Positions 12,024 through 20,969 of a stretch of 64,000 nt of DNA are shown in pieces. Where the stretch lies: the NCBI GenBank assembly GCA_949751835.1, contig CATKHK010000037.1, forward strand, positions 248,001-312,000, read 5' to 3'. The translations under genes were made by a program, and so were the position numbers. Source of the DNA: Blepharisma japonicum (lineage: Eukaryota; Ciliophora; Heterotrichea; Heterotrichida; Blepharismidae). The notes under the pieces were generated by a model. That model was not told the DNA's origin and made no database searches. It was given only the letters and a program-made list of their open reading frames with translations. The first letter of the stretch is position 1. Every line of letters begins with the position of its first letter.

Positions 12024-12719
12024 ATGGAGAGACGAGCCAAAACAATTGAGACTCATCTGAAGAGAATTAAAATACCAAAAGGACTTCTTGAAGAATCGGT
12101 AAAGATAGGGCTGGAATGTGCTGATAAGGTTACAAAGCTCTTAAAGGTATCTGCTGCTGTTGGATTACTGTCAGCATCAAGAAAAAGAGGAATACCGTAT
12201 TCTGTTTCTGATGTGGCAGAGATGATGGGGATTGATCGCAAAAAAATTTTCCATGCATTTTCTAAGATGCATATTGGCGACGCAATAACTCCAATCGAGA
12301 CTCTCAAAACAAATTATTTGGAAAAATTCCTGAAGGAATATTCTGGAGACAGTTCTCTTAGAGAAAAGGCGTTTGAGCTACTAAAACTTGCAGATGGTGA
12401 AACTCCGCGGGCTGCTGCTTTATCAGCATACAATAAAGCTCTTGATGAGTGTGGGTACAACTATGAATTCAACACATTTCCTATGAAAAGAAAAAAATCA
12501 TATGATAAATTGCTAGCGCAGCAGCAAGAATTGCTCAATGCTAAGCAAACTAACATTATCGTTTCTAAACAATATAGTGTACGACTGTTGTCTTTGATTT
12601 CAGGAATACAACCCCCTGAAAATCCTTCTCTTCCTTCTCTTTCACTTTTAGATCTGGAAAAGCAAGAACTTTCCGATGCTTTAGGATTATCTCTTTCAAA
12701 ATACGCAGTTACCTATTAA
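12024..12719 (+). CDS. TFIIB/cyclin-fold-like protein
   Basis: 231 residues from the ATG at 12024; a longer frame begins inside the ankyrin gene (11952), but that start overlaps coding sequence and its leader looks non-coding. Residues about 15-82 resemble the first cyclin repeat of TFIIB: IPKGLLEESVKIGLECADKV, AVGLLSASRKRGIPYSVSDV, then GIDRKKIFHAFSKM, paralleling TFIIB's ACRQEGVPRTFKEI and KKEIGRCFK. A second, poorer repeat may follow (AAALSAYNKALDECGY). There is no N-terminal zinc ribbon, so a standard initiation factor is unlikely. Candidates are a divergent TFIIB/BRF relative or a cyclin-box adaptor. The resemblance is by eye and needs a profile search. Confidence 0.6.
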   Translation: MERRAKTIETHLKRIKIPKGLLEESVKIGLECADKVTKLLKVSAAVGLLSASRKRGIPYSVSDVAEMMGIDRKKIFHAFSKMHIGDAITPIETLKTNYLEKFLKEYSGDSSLREKAFELLKLADGETPRAAALSAYNKALDECGYNYEFNTFPMKRKKSYDKLLAQQQELLNAKQTNIIVSKQYSVRLLSLISGIQPPENPSLPSLSLLDLEKQELSDALGLSLSKYAVTY

Positions 12720-12764
12720 AATATGCTAAAATTAATATCTTTCTTATAATTTTTTATTATCCCA

Positions 12765-13367
12765 TTAATAAACGCTACCAAAAATTCCGACTAAAATTCC
12801 AATGATGAAAGCTATCACAATATGCAGCTTTCCGTACCTCCCCAGCCTTCTTCGCTTCCCTTTTCTTTTCCGTTTCTTGGTCGCTTTTAAAGGCGCAAAA
12901 AAATTTGGATTTTCATTTTTATCACTTTCAGTATACAAAGTGTCGCTTCGAGTTGTTTTAATGCTATCTAAGTCTGAATTTATATCGTCCGGAGATAAAT
13001 TTTCAAAGACAACGCGTAATTTATGAACTTCTATATTCGGATCTTTTCAATCAATTTTAGTAAAATCGTTGGTAGTGACACTTTTTGCTTGAACAAGAAA
13101 CTTGTGACGTCTCTTTTGTACACCAGAAATAGGTAAGAGTATGATCTTAACTTTGGTGCATGAATATGGAGTAATAAATCCTTTAGATGGACAAACGGTG
13201 AAATCATATGGAGAAGTTGTCTTTAATTTGAAAGCAATTTTCGATGATGTAGCGTTATTTAAAGTGAGAAATGTAGTCACTTTTTCAGAGCTGTGTTGGA
13301 AAATAAGCTTGCTGCTTGGAGTAAGTTGAATTAATTCTCGAGATTTATTTAGCGTTTGCTCTGCCAT
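12765..13367 (-). CDS. VAP-type MSP-domain ER membrane protein
   Basis: 200 residues, reading one TGA (in DWKDP) as Trp. Residues about 10-118 form a major sperm protein domain: LIFQHSSEKVTTFLTLNNAT, the FKLKTTSPYDFTVCPSKGFI stretch (the family's K-T-x-P...V-x-P-x-x-G signature that binds FFAT motifs), then PISGVQKRRHKFLVQ. A very basic block (KKRKRKGKRRR) precedes a C-terminal membrane helix (about 180-199) with GILVGIFG, the GxxxG dimerisation pattern of VAP tail anchors. VAPs tether the ER to other membranes by binding FFAT proteins. The usual coiled coil between the MSP domain and the tail is missing; the basic block may contact lipid instead. It converges on the preceding gene, 45 nt between stops. 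Confidence 0.88.
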
Positions 13368-13734
13368 CTTAAGTAAGTATAAAATCTACTACATAAAATT
13401 CTGTGGAAGTTTTTCTAATTTTATTGATATAATTGCTCACATCAAAATGGAGTTCCATTTTTCCCTTTCAACATAAAATTATAAGTCATTTCTAAAAAAA
13501 AGTATTAATTTTTCGTAAAATTATTATTATAAAATTAGCTAGTTGATCTTAATTAATAATTAATCATATTTCTCTTAATTTACTATATATATTTGACTGT
13601 TTATAAGATAGTGTTACACATAAAATAAAATTTATAATCTTGCTCAAAATAATTGATAAATAATTAATTCAAGCTTGTATAAACAAGCATATATTACAAG
13701 AAATATTGGCATCCATTTTAACATTTTAACGGTA
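13368..13734. other. Divergent intergenic stretch
   Basis: 367 nt, AT-rich, shared upstream region of the VAP-type gene and the next plus-strand gene. Nothing further seen. Confidence 0.5.
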
Positions 13735-14805
13735 ATGAAATCCAAAATCATAAGTACTCGCTTGGGTCTCAAGACTCCTTCTAAACAAGAAATCCCAACA
13801 CAAAGAAGCGATGAAAATAGCTTGTACTCATCTCCTGCAATTAATCAAAAAAAGAATCCTTCAGGCACAAATAGAAATGGAAGGCTTGACTTCAACATGC
13901 TCAATTTATCAGAAAGAAGAATCAGAGCTAGCCAATCCCATCGCAGAGATAGATCTGCAGAAGAGCTTTTTGGCGATTACAACGACAAAAATATAATACG
14001 AAGCGACAGCAGATGCTCAAGCACTAAAAAAATAAAACAGCTCTCAGAAAACAGTGAAATAATTTATAAATCTTTCGATGGGACAAAAGGCAAGCCAAGC
14101 TCTGTAATAATTCCGAAAGTTTCTTCCTCAAAAGAAAAGATTCTGCAGATAAATGCAAGAAGACTTAAAGAGCTCAATATCAAGCAGCCATGCGAATCAA
14201 CATTTCCGAAACCAAATGAAGCTCAGATTGAAACTATTTCGATCTCTGGGCTAAAGCCTTATGACGACTTGAACACTCTCAAAGACATTTGCAAAGGATG
14301 GCACATCGTAAAAGCAGATTTGGAAATGAATGATATTGAAGGAAAATGCAATGGAAAAGGAAGTGTGCAAATTCGATATTTCCCTGGCTCTGGAGACTCA
14401 GAAAAGCTGAAATTTCACTTGATTTCGCATGGCTTAAATGTCTCATCGATATCTTCAGTCAGGGGAAGAAAAACAAACTACGTACAAGCAATCACTAGAT
14501 CAAACTCAGAAACCAGAATCGGCTTGGATAATTCAGTAATTTTTTCTTCATTTAGTTCTTCCAAAAATAGACTAAGCAGTTCTCGTGAGTCGAAATCTGA
14601 CTGCTATCAATATTCGTTAAGATCTTCAAGATCTAAAAGTAGCAATAATCTTAAGCCAAGATCTGGAAGTGCAAGCTGCCGAGAACAATTTAGCCATCGA
14701 GGTAACTTTGAAAACCTTTCAACTGGCCCAGAATTAAGGTCTTTTGACGCAAGACCAAGTTATATGAGAGAAACTCTTTCTTCACAAAATAAAAGAAGAG
14801 CATAA
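13735..14805 (+). CDS. Ser/Arg-rich protein, function unknown
   Basis: 356 residues from ATG 13735; the frame is open upstream only to a TTG. The chain is basic and Ser-rich (SRDR-, SSSR- and SRSKSSNN-type runs) at both ends and probably disordered. A central segment (about residues 160-255) looks folded: ISGLKPYDDLNTLKDICKGW, then KADLEMNDIEGKCNGKGSVQ and KLKFHLISHGLNVSSIS. I do not recognise the family. Ciliate cytoskeletal and basal-body proteins often look like this, but that is only a stylistic likeness. Confidence 0.75.
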   Translation: MKSKIISTRLGLKTPSKQEIPTQRSDENSLYSSPAINQKKNPSGTNRNGRLDFNMLNLSERRIRASQSHRRDRSAEELFGDYNDKNIIRSDSRCSSTKKIKQLSENSEIIYKSFDGTKGKPSSVIIPKVSSSKEKILQINARRLKELNIKQPCESTFPKPNEAQIETISISGLKPYDDLNTLKDICKGWHIVKADLEMNDIEGKCNGKGSVQIRYFPGSGDSEKLKFHLISHGLNVSSISSVRGRKTNYVQAITRSNSETRIGLDNSVIFSSFSSSKNRLSSSRESKSDCYQYSLRSSRSKSSNNLKPRSGSASCREQFSHRGNFENLSTGPELRSFDARPSYMRETLSSQNKRRA

Positions 14806-15258
14806 ATTTATTAAATTTTGTTAGTAATGTAAACTATATGAATCCAGAGTTTATATGATATGAAATTTTTACTGTTTTTATAGGATCACTTATATAGGGC
14901 CAAAAATTCGATTTAATTGGAATAAATTAGAGAAAAAAGATTTATATGATTATCTCTAGAACTCCATGCTATTGGTGCTAATATGTTTAAAATTAGAATG
15001 ATTTTTTTACATTTTTATAAGAAAAATGAGTATGTCAAAACTGTTTTATAAAAATGCACAATTAATTATTTTTCATTTTTTAAACGTAAATATGCTAATT
15101 TTTTCAAAATCAGAACAATTTGGAGTTTAAATAAAGCTTCAGCCAGATATCTCAAAAGTGTTCCATTTTTTGATATCTACTTCTGAAGCGCCAATCAAAA
15201 TTAAAGACAGGTCTAATATTTTATCCATTTTATGGCTGAATTATAATTTACTATTTAA
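14806..15258. other. H2A.Z upstream region
   Basis: 453 nt of AT-rich DNA preceding H2A.Z. It contains the imperfect inverted repeat listed separately and otherwise no supported feature. Confidence 0.5.
15145..15178. repeat. Imperfect inverted repeat upstream of H2A.Z
   Basis: AGATATC-TC-AAAA pairs with TTTTGATATCT across a 10-nt loop: 11 pairs with a two-base bulge. It lies about 80 nt before the H2A.Z ATG. It could be a hairpin or a palindromic protein site; AT-rich DNA makes chance plausible. Confidence 0.35.
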
Positions 15259-15681
15259 ATGGTAAAATTTACTTAGGCTGGTGGAAAAGGAAAAGGAGGC
15301 AAAGGAGGAAAAGTAGCTGCTGGAAAGCATAAAAGGAATCCTACATCAAGATCTATCAAGGCTGGGCTTCAATTCCCAGTAGGAAGAATTCATAGACTCC
15401 TAAAAACAAGAATGCTAGCTTCTCATCGTGTCGGTGCAACTGCTGCAGTATATACAGGTGCAGTTTTGGAATATTTAACTGCTGAAGTTTTAGAATTGGC
15501 CGGAAATGCAAGCAAGGACATGAAGACCAAAAGAATCAGCCCAAGACATATCCAGCTGGCTATTAGAGGAGACGAAGAGTTGGACACTTTAATCAAGGCC
15601 ACTATTTCTGGAGGTGGAGTTATCCCCCATATTCATAAGAATTTGTTGATCGTACCCAAAGAAAAAACAGTTGAAGCTTAA
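15259..15681 (+). CDS. H2A.Z: Histone variant H2A.Z
   Basis: 135 residues. The first exon is just the ATG (15259-15261), followed by a 15-nt intron at 15262-15276 (GTAAAATTTACTTAG); exon 2 starts with Ala. The protein is a complete H2A fold: [40 protein letters not shown] written in the usual order, then the H2A.Z-type segments [19 protein letters not shown] and [35 protein letters not shown] and the short C-tail separate it from canonical H2A. The N-tail is Gly/Lys-rich with many acetylatable lysines. H2A.Z marks promoters and, in ciliates, the active macronucleus. Confidence 0.96.
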
Positions 15682-15728
15682 GATTAATCATAAATTATCT
15701 TATAAATCTTTCTTCTAGAGTAAGTTCT

Positions 15729-15998
15729 TTAGCCTGTAAAGCTATCAAAAGAATACTCAAAATCCAGAGTGAAAATTTTGAATTTTAATTCTTTATGTGA
15801 CACCCTTGGATCTTTAGGAAGCCTTAACCTAATTAAATTATTTTTGAAGTATAAGAAGGTTAGTAAGACTCTTCTGTGTATAACATCAAGGCTGGGGCCG
15901 ATATTTCGGGGTTTAAATGAATTTGTCAAAGATACCACCCGACCTGCTTCTTTGGTTGTTCCATATTTTCAACCGGACTTATTTGTCCATAGCTTCAT
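15729..15998 (-). CDS. Small unrecognised protein (89 aa)
   Basis: Read with TGA as Trp, a frame of 90 codons runs from ATG 15998 to TAA 15729. It begins MKLWTNKSGWKYGTTKEAGR and continues with SFKPRNIGPSLDVIHRRVLL and LPKDPRVSHKELKFKIF. Composition is protein-like, G+C is higher than the flanks, and the position is typical: its stop lies 47 nt from the H2A.Z stop, matching the tight convergent spacing elsewhere in the window. No signal peptide or membrane helix. I do not recognise it; the basic, compact character would suit a small subunit of a larger complex (ribosomal or mitochondrial), which is a guess. Confidence 0.6.
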
Positions 15999-16468
15999 AA
16001 GGTAGTCAAAATAATTTTGTATTAGAGACTGACTAGTTTATCCTGCTAGTTTAGTATTTTTTGTGAAGAGCTTATTTTATACATATTTATAATTTTCTTT
16101 AATGTAATGTGCAATTTTTAATTGAAATAAAATTGCTTTAATAAATAAGAAATTGTTACTATCGATTTACTTTAAATTTACTATAAAATTATCATATATT
16201 TATACTGCTATATTGACTAATTCACCGTATAGCCAAAACAAGAATGAAATGAGCATTTAAGCCAATAAGAAATATTGACAACAGATAATAATCTATTTTA
16301 TCTAATTTAAAAAAGTTATTAATATTAATCACTCTTATATTTCCATAATAGCATTTTTTTAATATTTTCATTTGTACTTAGCTTTCAAAAATGACTCGCG
16401 CTCAAAAGGATGCAATCTTAATTTAAACTATTACATAATAACTATAATTTGGGATTCATAATTTAAAC
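15999..16468. other. Divergent intergenic stretch
   Basis: 470 nt of AT-rich DNA between two divergent starts. Nothing supported. Confidence 0.5.
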
Positions 16469-17290
16469 ATGGAAGTCAAAAGTTCTAAATCGCTGATTAT
16501 AAAAGGGGGATTACTATTCTTAAAAAGTATTTCTATTAAAAGATCTCTCAAATCATTCCTGGTATGAAAGCACATCATAAAATTTTCAAACTATTCAGTG
16601 AAAAAAATACCAAAATCTCAAACCTACAGTATAAATAGACCAAGTAGTCCATTTGTTTCTAGAAGTATTGATTTAAATACAAGCGAATCAAAAATTCCAA
16701 TCCCAAGAAATTCAGCTCTATTCTCTGACTCTGATAGAGGCCGCAGAAGATCCCAAACTCCATGTGCAAAAAGACCCTCAACCCCGATAAAGCCTTGTCC
16801 CACCCCTATTCAAAGCACTCCAATTAAAAGAAGTAATAGCACTCCTACCAAAGGAAATTCATTTTCAAGCAGCAAAACAGACAAATCCCGTATTTCTCCA
16901 AAAATTGCTACTGATGACATTGGCTCAAGGTTGTATAATAATGCTAAAGAGATTGAAATTAAGAAAGAAAAGATAAAAAATCAATCGAAGCCAAAATACA
17001 CGTTTACTCCAGTGTTATCTGAAAGAAATGAAAAAATTTTATCTCAAAAAAATAGATGCAAGTCCAAGAGTCTCGCTGATGAAGTTGCTGTAGTTTCTGG
17101 GATGCTAAGCTTCACGAAACTAAATATTCCTTTTAAAGATGTTGGGAATTCTGTGCTATTTAAGCATTTTGATTTCAAATCACCTCCTCATGACAGAGTA
17201 AGACCGTTGATTCCAAGCTTAGAGTTAAATTCTGCAAATACAAGTATTTCTTTAAATCAAAGTGATATTAAGGAAAATATCTATGAATAA
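16469..17290 (+). CDS. Basic Ser/Pro-rich protein with SxIP motif; cytoskeleton candidate
   Basis: 273 residues if the ATG at 16469 is used; the frame is open with one TGA(Trp) from there, but the first 43 codons are AT-rich and the true start may differ. The middle is disordered and basic with Ser/Thr-Pro steps (TPCAKRPSTPIKPCPTP). Residues 74-77 are SKIP within ESKIPIPRN, a match to the SxIP motif by which plus-end-tracking proteins bind EB1, set in the required basic Ser/Pro-rich context. Further on, SRLYNNAKEIEIKKEKI followed by YTFTPVLSERNEKI matches a LY-x-x-A-K...F-x-P pattern I associate with ciliate and flagellar proteins. Function remains inference. Confidence 0.7.
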
Positions 17291-18143
17291 TTATTATAAT
17301 TTTATATGGGATTATGCAATTTTGATACACACTCAACATATAAGCGCACCTTTCTATCCTATTGCTTTAAAACTGATCATTTTTGAAAATTATTTATGAC
17401 GCCTACTCTTAAAGGAAAGAAAGCTCTCAAAACTTATAGAAACTGTTCTAAATAATCAACTATTAAATTTAAGAATTTCTTATAAGGATACTCGGGTTAA
17501 ATTAAAATTTTACTTTATTCAGTTATTTATCAATTTCTCATTTATAACTTAACAAATTAAGCAGAAATCATTTCCAACTGAATTTTTCTTTGCTTCGAAT
17601 TTCTATTATATTACATAATGAATCTATCAAAATTATCAACTCAAATCATATCTGATTTTTATTAGTAAAAATCCACTCATAAGATCCCATTTCATTTAAG
17701 CAACTCCATCCATTTTCAGTTAAATGTTCTAGGCTTGCTTCTTAAGATCAAATTTCATCAATTTAGGAATTTATATACCTATTAGTTGCCTATTAATCGT
17801 CTTAGGTTTATTAGTCTAAGAGATAAAGTTCAATTTTTATGATTTCCATAAAACGAAAGATTCTTTAAGATTTTCCTCCAGTGATTTGATATTTAAACGT
17901 TCTTAAATTTAATCCGTGCAAATGAGATACTTTTAACCCAAAACCTCTAAAAAATCAATTCAGCATGAAATTGCACCTTCAAGAATTTCTGGAATTTACA
18001 CAAATTTTCAATCAAAATATTGTTTTTTGAGCATTTTAAAATTACTTTATTGCTGAAATTGTAATCTTCAACGTAAAAAGGACTTGGCGAAGTTATAATT
18101 GTCCATTTTGGCTCCAAAAGCTACGACTCTTAATAATTAATAA
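17291..18143. other. Long intergenic stretch
   Basis: 853 nt without a supported gene on either strand, even with TGA as Trp; TAA/TAG are dense in all frames I followed. A 24-codon frame starting at an ATG near 17964 is too short to call. Confidence 0.45.
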
Positions 18144-18398
18144 ATGGTTGATCAAGAACGTGTACTCCAAATAACCAAAGACATTTTCTCCTTTGCAGAC
18201 ACCGACGGCTCAGGCGCTCTCGATAGAGATGAATTCAAGTCTGCAATCGCCAAAATGGTCGCTGATCACGGAATGAATGCCATCACTGAAGACCAAATAA
18301 ATGAAGAATTTTCAGGCCTCGACGTTGATGGAAGTGGAACTGTGGACGAGAACGAGCTTCAGGCATTTGTGGCTAAGCTCCTCTCAGCAACAGCTTAA
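18144..18398 (+). CDS. Two-EF-hand calcium-binding protein
   Basis: 84 residues, single exon, about half a calmodulin. Two canonical loops are present: DTDGSGALDRDE (19-30) and DVDGSGTVDENE (60-71), each with D/D/S/E at the coordinating positions, so both should bind calcium. Flanking helices are complete. It may act alone or as a dimer. The last codons and the 3' flank are duplicated near 59.84 kb. It converges on the proteasome gene. Confidence 0.93.
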   Translation: MVDQERVLQITKDIFSFADTDGSGALDRDEFKSAIAKMVADHGMNAITEDQINEEFSGLDVDGSGTVDENELQAFVAKLLSATA

Positions 18399-18709
18399 TA
18401 ATTTTGCTTAATTGGTGTTAAGCAAACTCGGTCTTTATTTAATTCTCTAACATGGCAGTCAATAATCACACACAAAAGTTGTGATAAATATCATTTTTGC
18501 TTCTCTGGTAAAATTTCCCATTTTGAAGCGCTTTATTATTGAGTTAGAGGGATTTTGATGAATTAATAATAATTCGTGATAGATTTTTGATATCCTTTTT
18601 TGCAAATAAAGAAAAATTGCATTAAGATTTAGATAAAAATTTTTTATGAATTTTATTAAGGCATGATTAATAATTAGGTGATAAAGAATTTAGCCAGAGA
18701 TCTAATTTA
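18399..18709. repeat. 3' flank block, duplicated at 59.84-60.17 kb
   Basis: This convergent intergenic block, together with the last codons of the EF-hand gene, recurs in the same orientation at 59843-60165 with scattered substitutions and small indels (for example the shared stretches GTCAATAATCACACAC and GCAAATAAAGAAAAATTGCA). It is the source side of a segmental duplication. Confidence 0.85.
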
Positions 18710-19541
18710 TTACTCAATTTCCATAGCCGACACTTCAGTTACTACCAAAGGATATTCCCTCTTAATTGCTAAATAAATCTTACGTGTAACCCCTTTCGGG
18801 AAATTATACTGAATTGTGCTTTGATATGCCTTCTTGTTATAATTCCTCAGCGTTCTCTTATGGTCATGCCCATCCTTATCAATCGATACTAAATCGACAG
18901 AGCTGCCTGACCCTAAATCATTAAAGATTCCAGCTTCTACTGCTTTCGCAGCCAATTGCATAGCTTCTTCTTTCTAAAATAAATATTACAGTCATATGAT
19001 CCCTGTACTCAGTTTCAAACATACTCATTGCAGCTAGACTTCCAGATCCCATAGTATGAAATGGATGATGACGATATGTCCCATCGGCAGATATCATAAA
19101 CAGCTGTGGTTCACTTGCATCAACTCCTCCTACAATCAAATAAGCCCCGATATTCCCTCCATACTTAAACAAATGCTCTGTTAAAAGAGTAATTGCTGTG
19201 ATCACTCTGCTTTGTCTTCCTGAATATAATCTCAGAAGTTCAAGTTGATATCCGATGTTGAGGGTCACATGTTCGAGATCAGCTGCTGTGCCAGCTCCAG
19301 CTGCGAAAATGTTGGGAGCAAGCATGTGGAGCTTGTCACACATCTTATCTAAAACCATTGATCCTCCTGTAGCACGAGTATCTGCACCTAGTACAACTCC
19401 TCCTTCATACATTAAGCCGACAATAGTTGTCCCAGTTTTTGTATAAGGTTTAGGAGCAACACCTTGGTCTAGAAGGTTTTTATTTCTGTCAAAAAGATCA
19501 TGGTTGAACCCATCTATCGGTAGCTGATCTAAATAGTCCAT
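18710..19541 (-). CDS. PSMB7: 20S proteasome subunit beta-2 (trypsin-like site)
   Basis: 271 residues in two exons; the intron at 18974-18989 is 16 nt (GTAATATTTATTTTAG), unlike the 15-nt introns elsewhere. A 37-residue propeptide ends at Gly37, and the mature chain begins TTIVGL: Thr38 is the catalytic Thr1, with Asp54 (D17) and Lys70 (K33) in place. GADTRAT, GAGTAADLEH, GRQSRVITA, GSGSLAAM and IFNDLGSGSSVDL match beta-2. It forms the trypsin-like active site of the 20S core. A broken partial copy lies at 60994-61447. Confidence 0.97.
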
Positions 19542-19746
19542 ATTATACCTAACTCAATATTTTTCAATTAAAAATTTAATCTTCAGGTTTGGGTAAAAAT
19601 ATAAAGATAATTTACTTTTCATTGTATTCTATTAAGGAATCCAATAATTTATTTAAAAGAAATCAGTTAATTTGCAAATGAATTTCTTAAGAATTATTTT
19701 TCAGCTGCTATGTGCAAATAGTATTTTTATGCTTATATTAATCATT

Positions 19747-19941
19747 TCAAGTGACTCACAAGGAGTTTCACCTTAAAAGAATTCATTTAAAGCCTTTTAC
19801 ACGCAAGTATGCGTTGAAATTTCACTGTGAGCAGTGCACGAAACATCAAAAAGAGTCAACTGTAAGCTCTGCGGATAAATGGCTTATAACAAGTATAAGC
19901 TGAAGAAACATGTACAAAAACATCATGCAAATATTTAAATT
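19747..19941 (+). pseudogene. Decayed C2H2 zinc-finger fragment
   Basis: One frame reads THKEFHLKRIHLKPFTRKYA then LKFHCEQCTKHQK; a second frame, one base off, reads VNCKLCG, a TAA, then MAYNKYKLKKHVQKHH. The Cys-x2-Cys...His-x4-His spacing and linker-like HLKPFTRKY are those of C2H2 fingers. The frame change and the TAA (a true stop here) show that the gene is broken. Nothing of the rest of the gene is nearby. Confidence 0.55.
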
Positions 19942-19986
19942 AACAATTTTGTTTACTTATATCGAATTTTTTAATTAATTTATAAA

Positions 19987-20645
19987 TGTCCTTATTTGAT
20001 GAATATGAAGATAAAGGAAAAACTCTGGAATTGAAACCAGGCAGAAGATATCAAAATTGGCTCCAAAAATCTTAAAAATACCAAGTTTGCCTATAATTGC
20101 TACAGATAAGAATACTTATGACTATGAAAGTTTGTTGAATCAAGTGCAGCAGAGACATTTAAAGCAATCTTTTACGACTGAAATTACAAAGAGCATGCCA
20201 AAAACAATCAATAAAGCCAAAACAAAGGAATTGTATATAGGCTCTATAATGAGAGGAATTTAAACGCAAGAAAGGCAGTTGAAAAAAGGCTTACGTAAAC
20301 AATTTAGCAAAGCGAAATGAACTTCTTTTTCGCTTCTCATAAAGCAGAGTTCTAACCCTTTGATTGAGGTCTTTCACCGATCAACGAAAATCCAGAGAGC
20401 TCTTTAAAACCTTTAGTGATGCAAGCAATACAAAAAAGAAATTTGATTATTTAAGTGAATTGAAGCAGAATTCCTATTTTTGAAGTAAAGTGCAAATCCA
20501 ATCAGTTTGGAAGCAAACCTGCATATTCGCGGTTATATGAAGACTCTATATGAAAGAGAAAATCAAAACTTTATCAATGCAATTCAAGTTCTCGAATTTT
20601 GACTAAGTAAGTTGCCTCCTAATTCTAATAAGAAAAAGGCATAAA
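19987..20645 (+). pseudogene. Decayed gene of unknown family
   Basis: Protein-like segments succeed each other in different frames: MSLFDEYEDKGKTLELKPGR from an ATG at 19987; from about 20060, PKILKIPSLPIIATDKNTYD, ending in SIMRGI at a TAA at 20261-20263; and NLHIRGYMKTLYERENQNF running to a TAA at 20643. No 15- or 16-nt GT...AG segment restores a single frame, so I call it a pseudogene, not a spliced gene. Family unknown. It directly follows the zinc-finger relic, and the two may or may not be parts of one lost gene. Confidence 0.45.
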
Positions 20646-20969
20646 TTTATATTTTAATATTTTTAAGCAATAAAATTCTTCGTAGACAATCATTTATTAA
20701 TATGATTTTTATATAAGAAAACATAATTATATAAAATAATATAGTCACCCCAGGATGCCACTAATATATAATAATTAGCACTAGCAGAACTAATAATAAG
20801 CTTTATACTCTGGCATATGCAATTATCAACTAAATAATTTAATTTCACCATACTTAATATTCTAGCCCTTAAATTAATTCTAGCCACAATTAAAATGTGA
20901 AGCAAATTAGCAAGTCCCAATAACTTGACATTTTATAAATTTACCTTCTTTTGAATATTAAGACTTAAA

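Noticed and set aside
15769-16005. 78-codon plus-strand frame after H2A.Z
   Set aside because: Shadow of the better-supported minus-strand 89-residue gene.
20690-20920. 76-codon minus-strand frame
   Set aside because: TTG start, AT-driven composition, no homology-like motif, and it sits next to decayed DNA.
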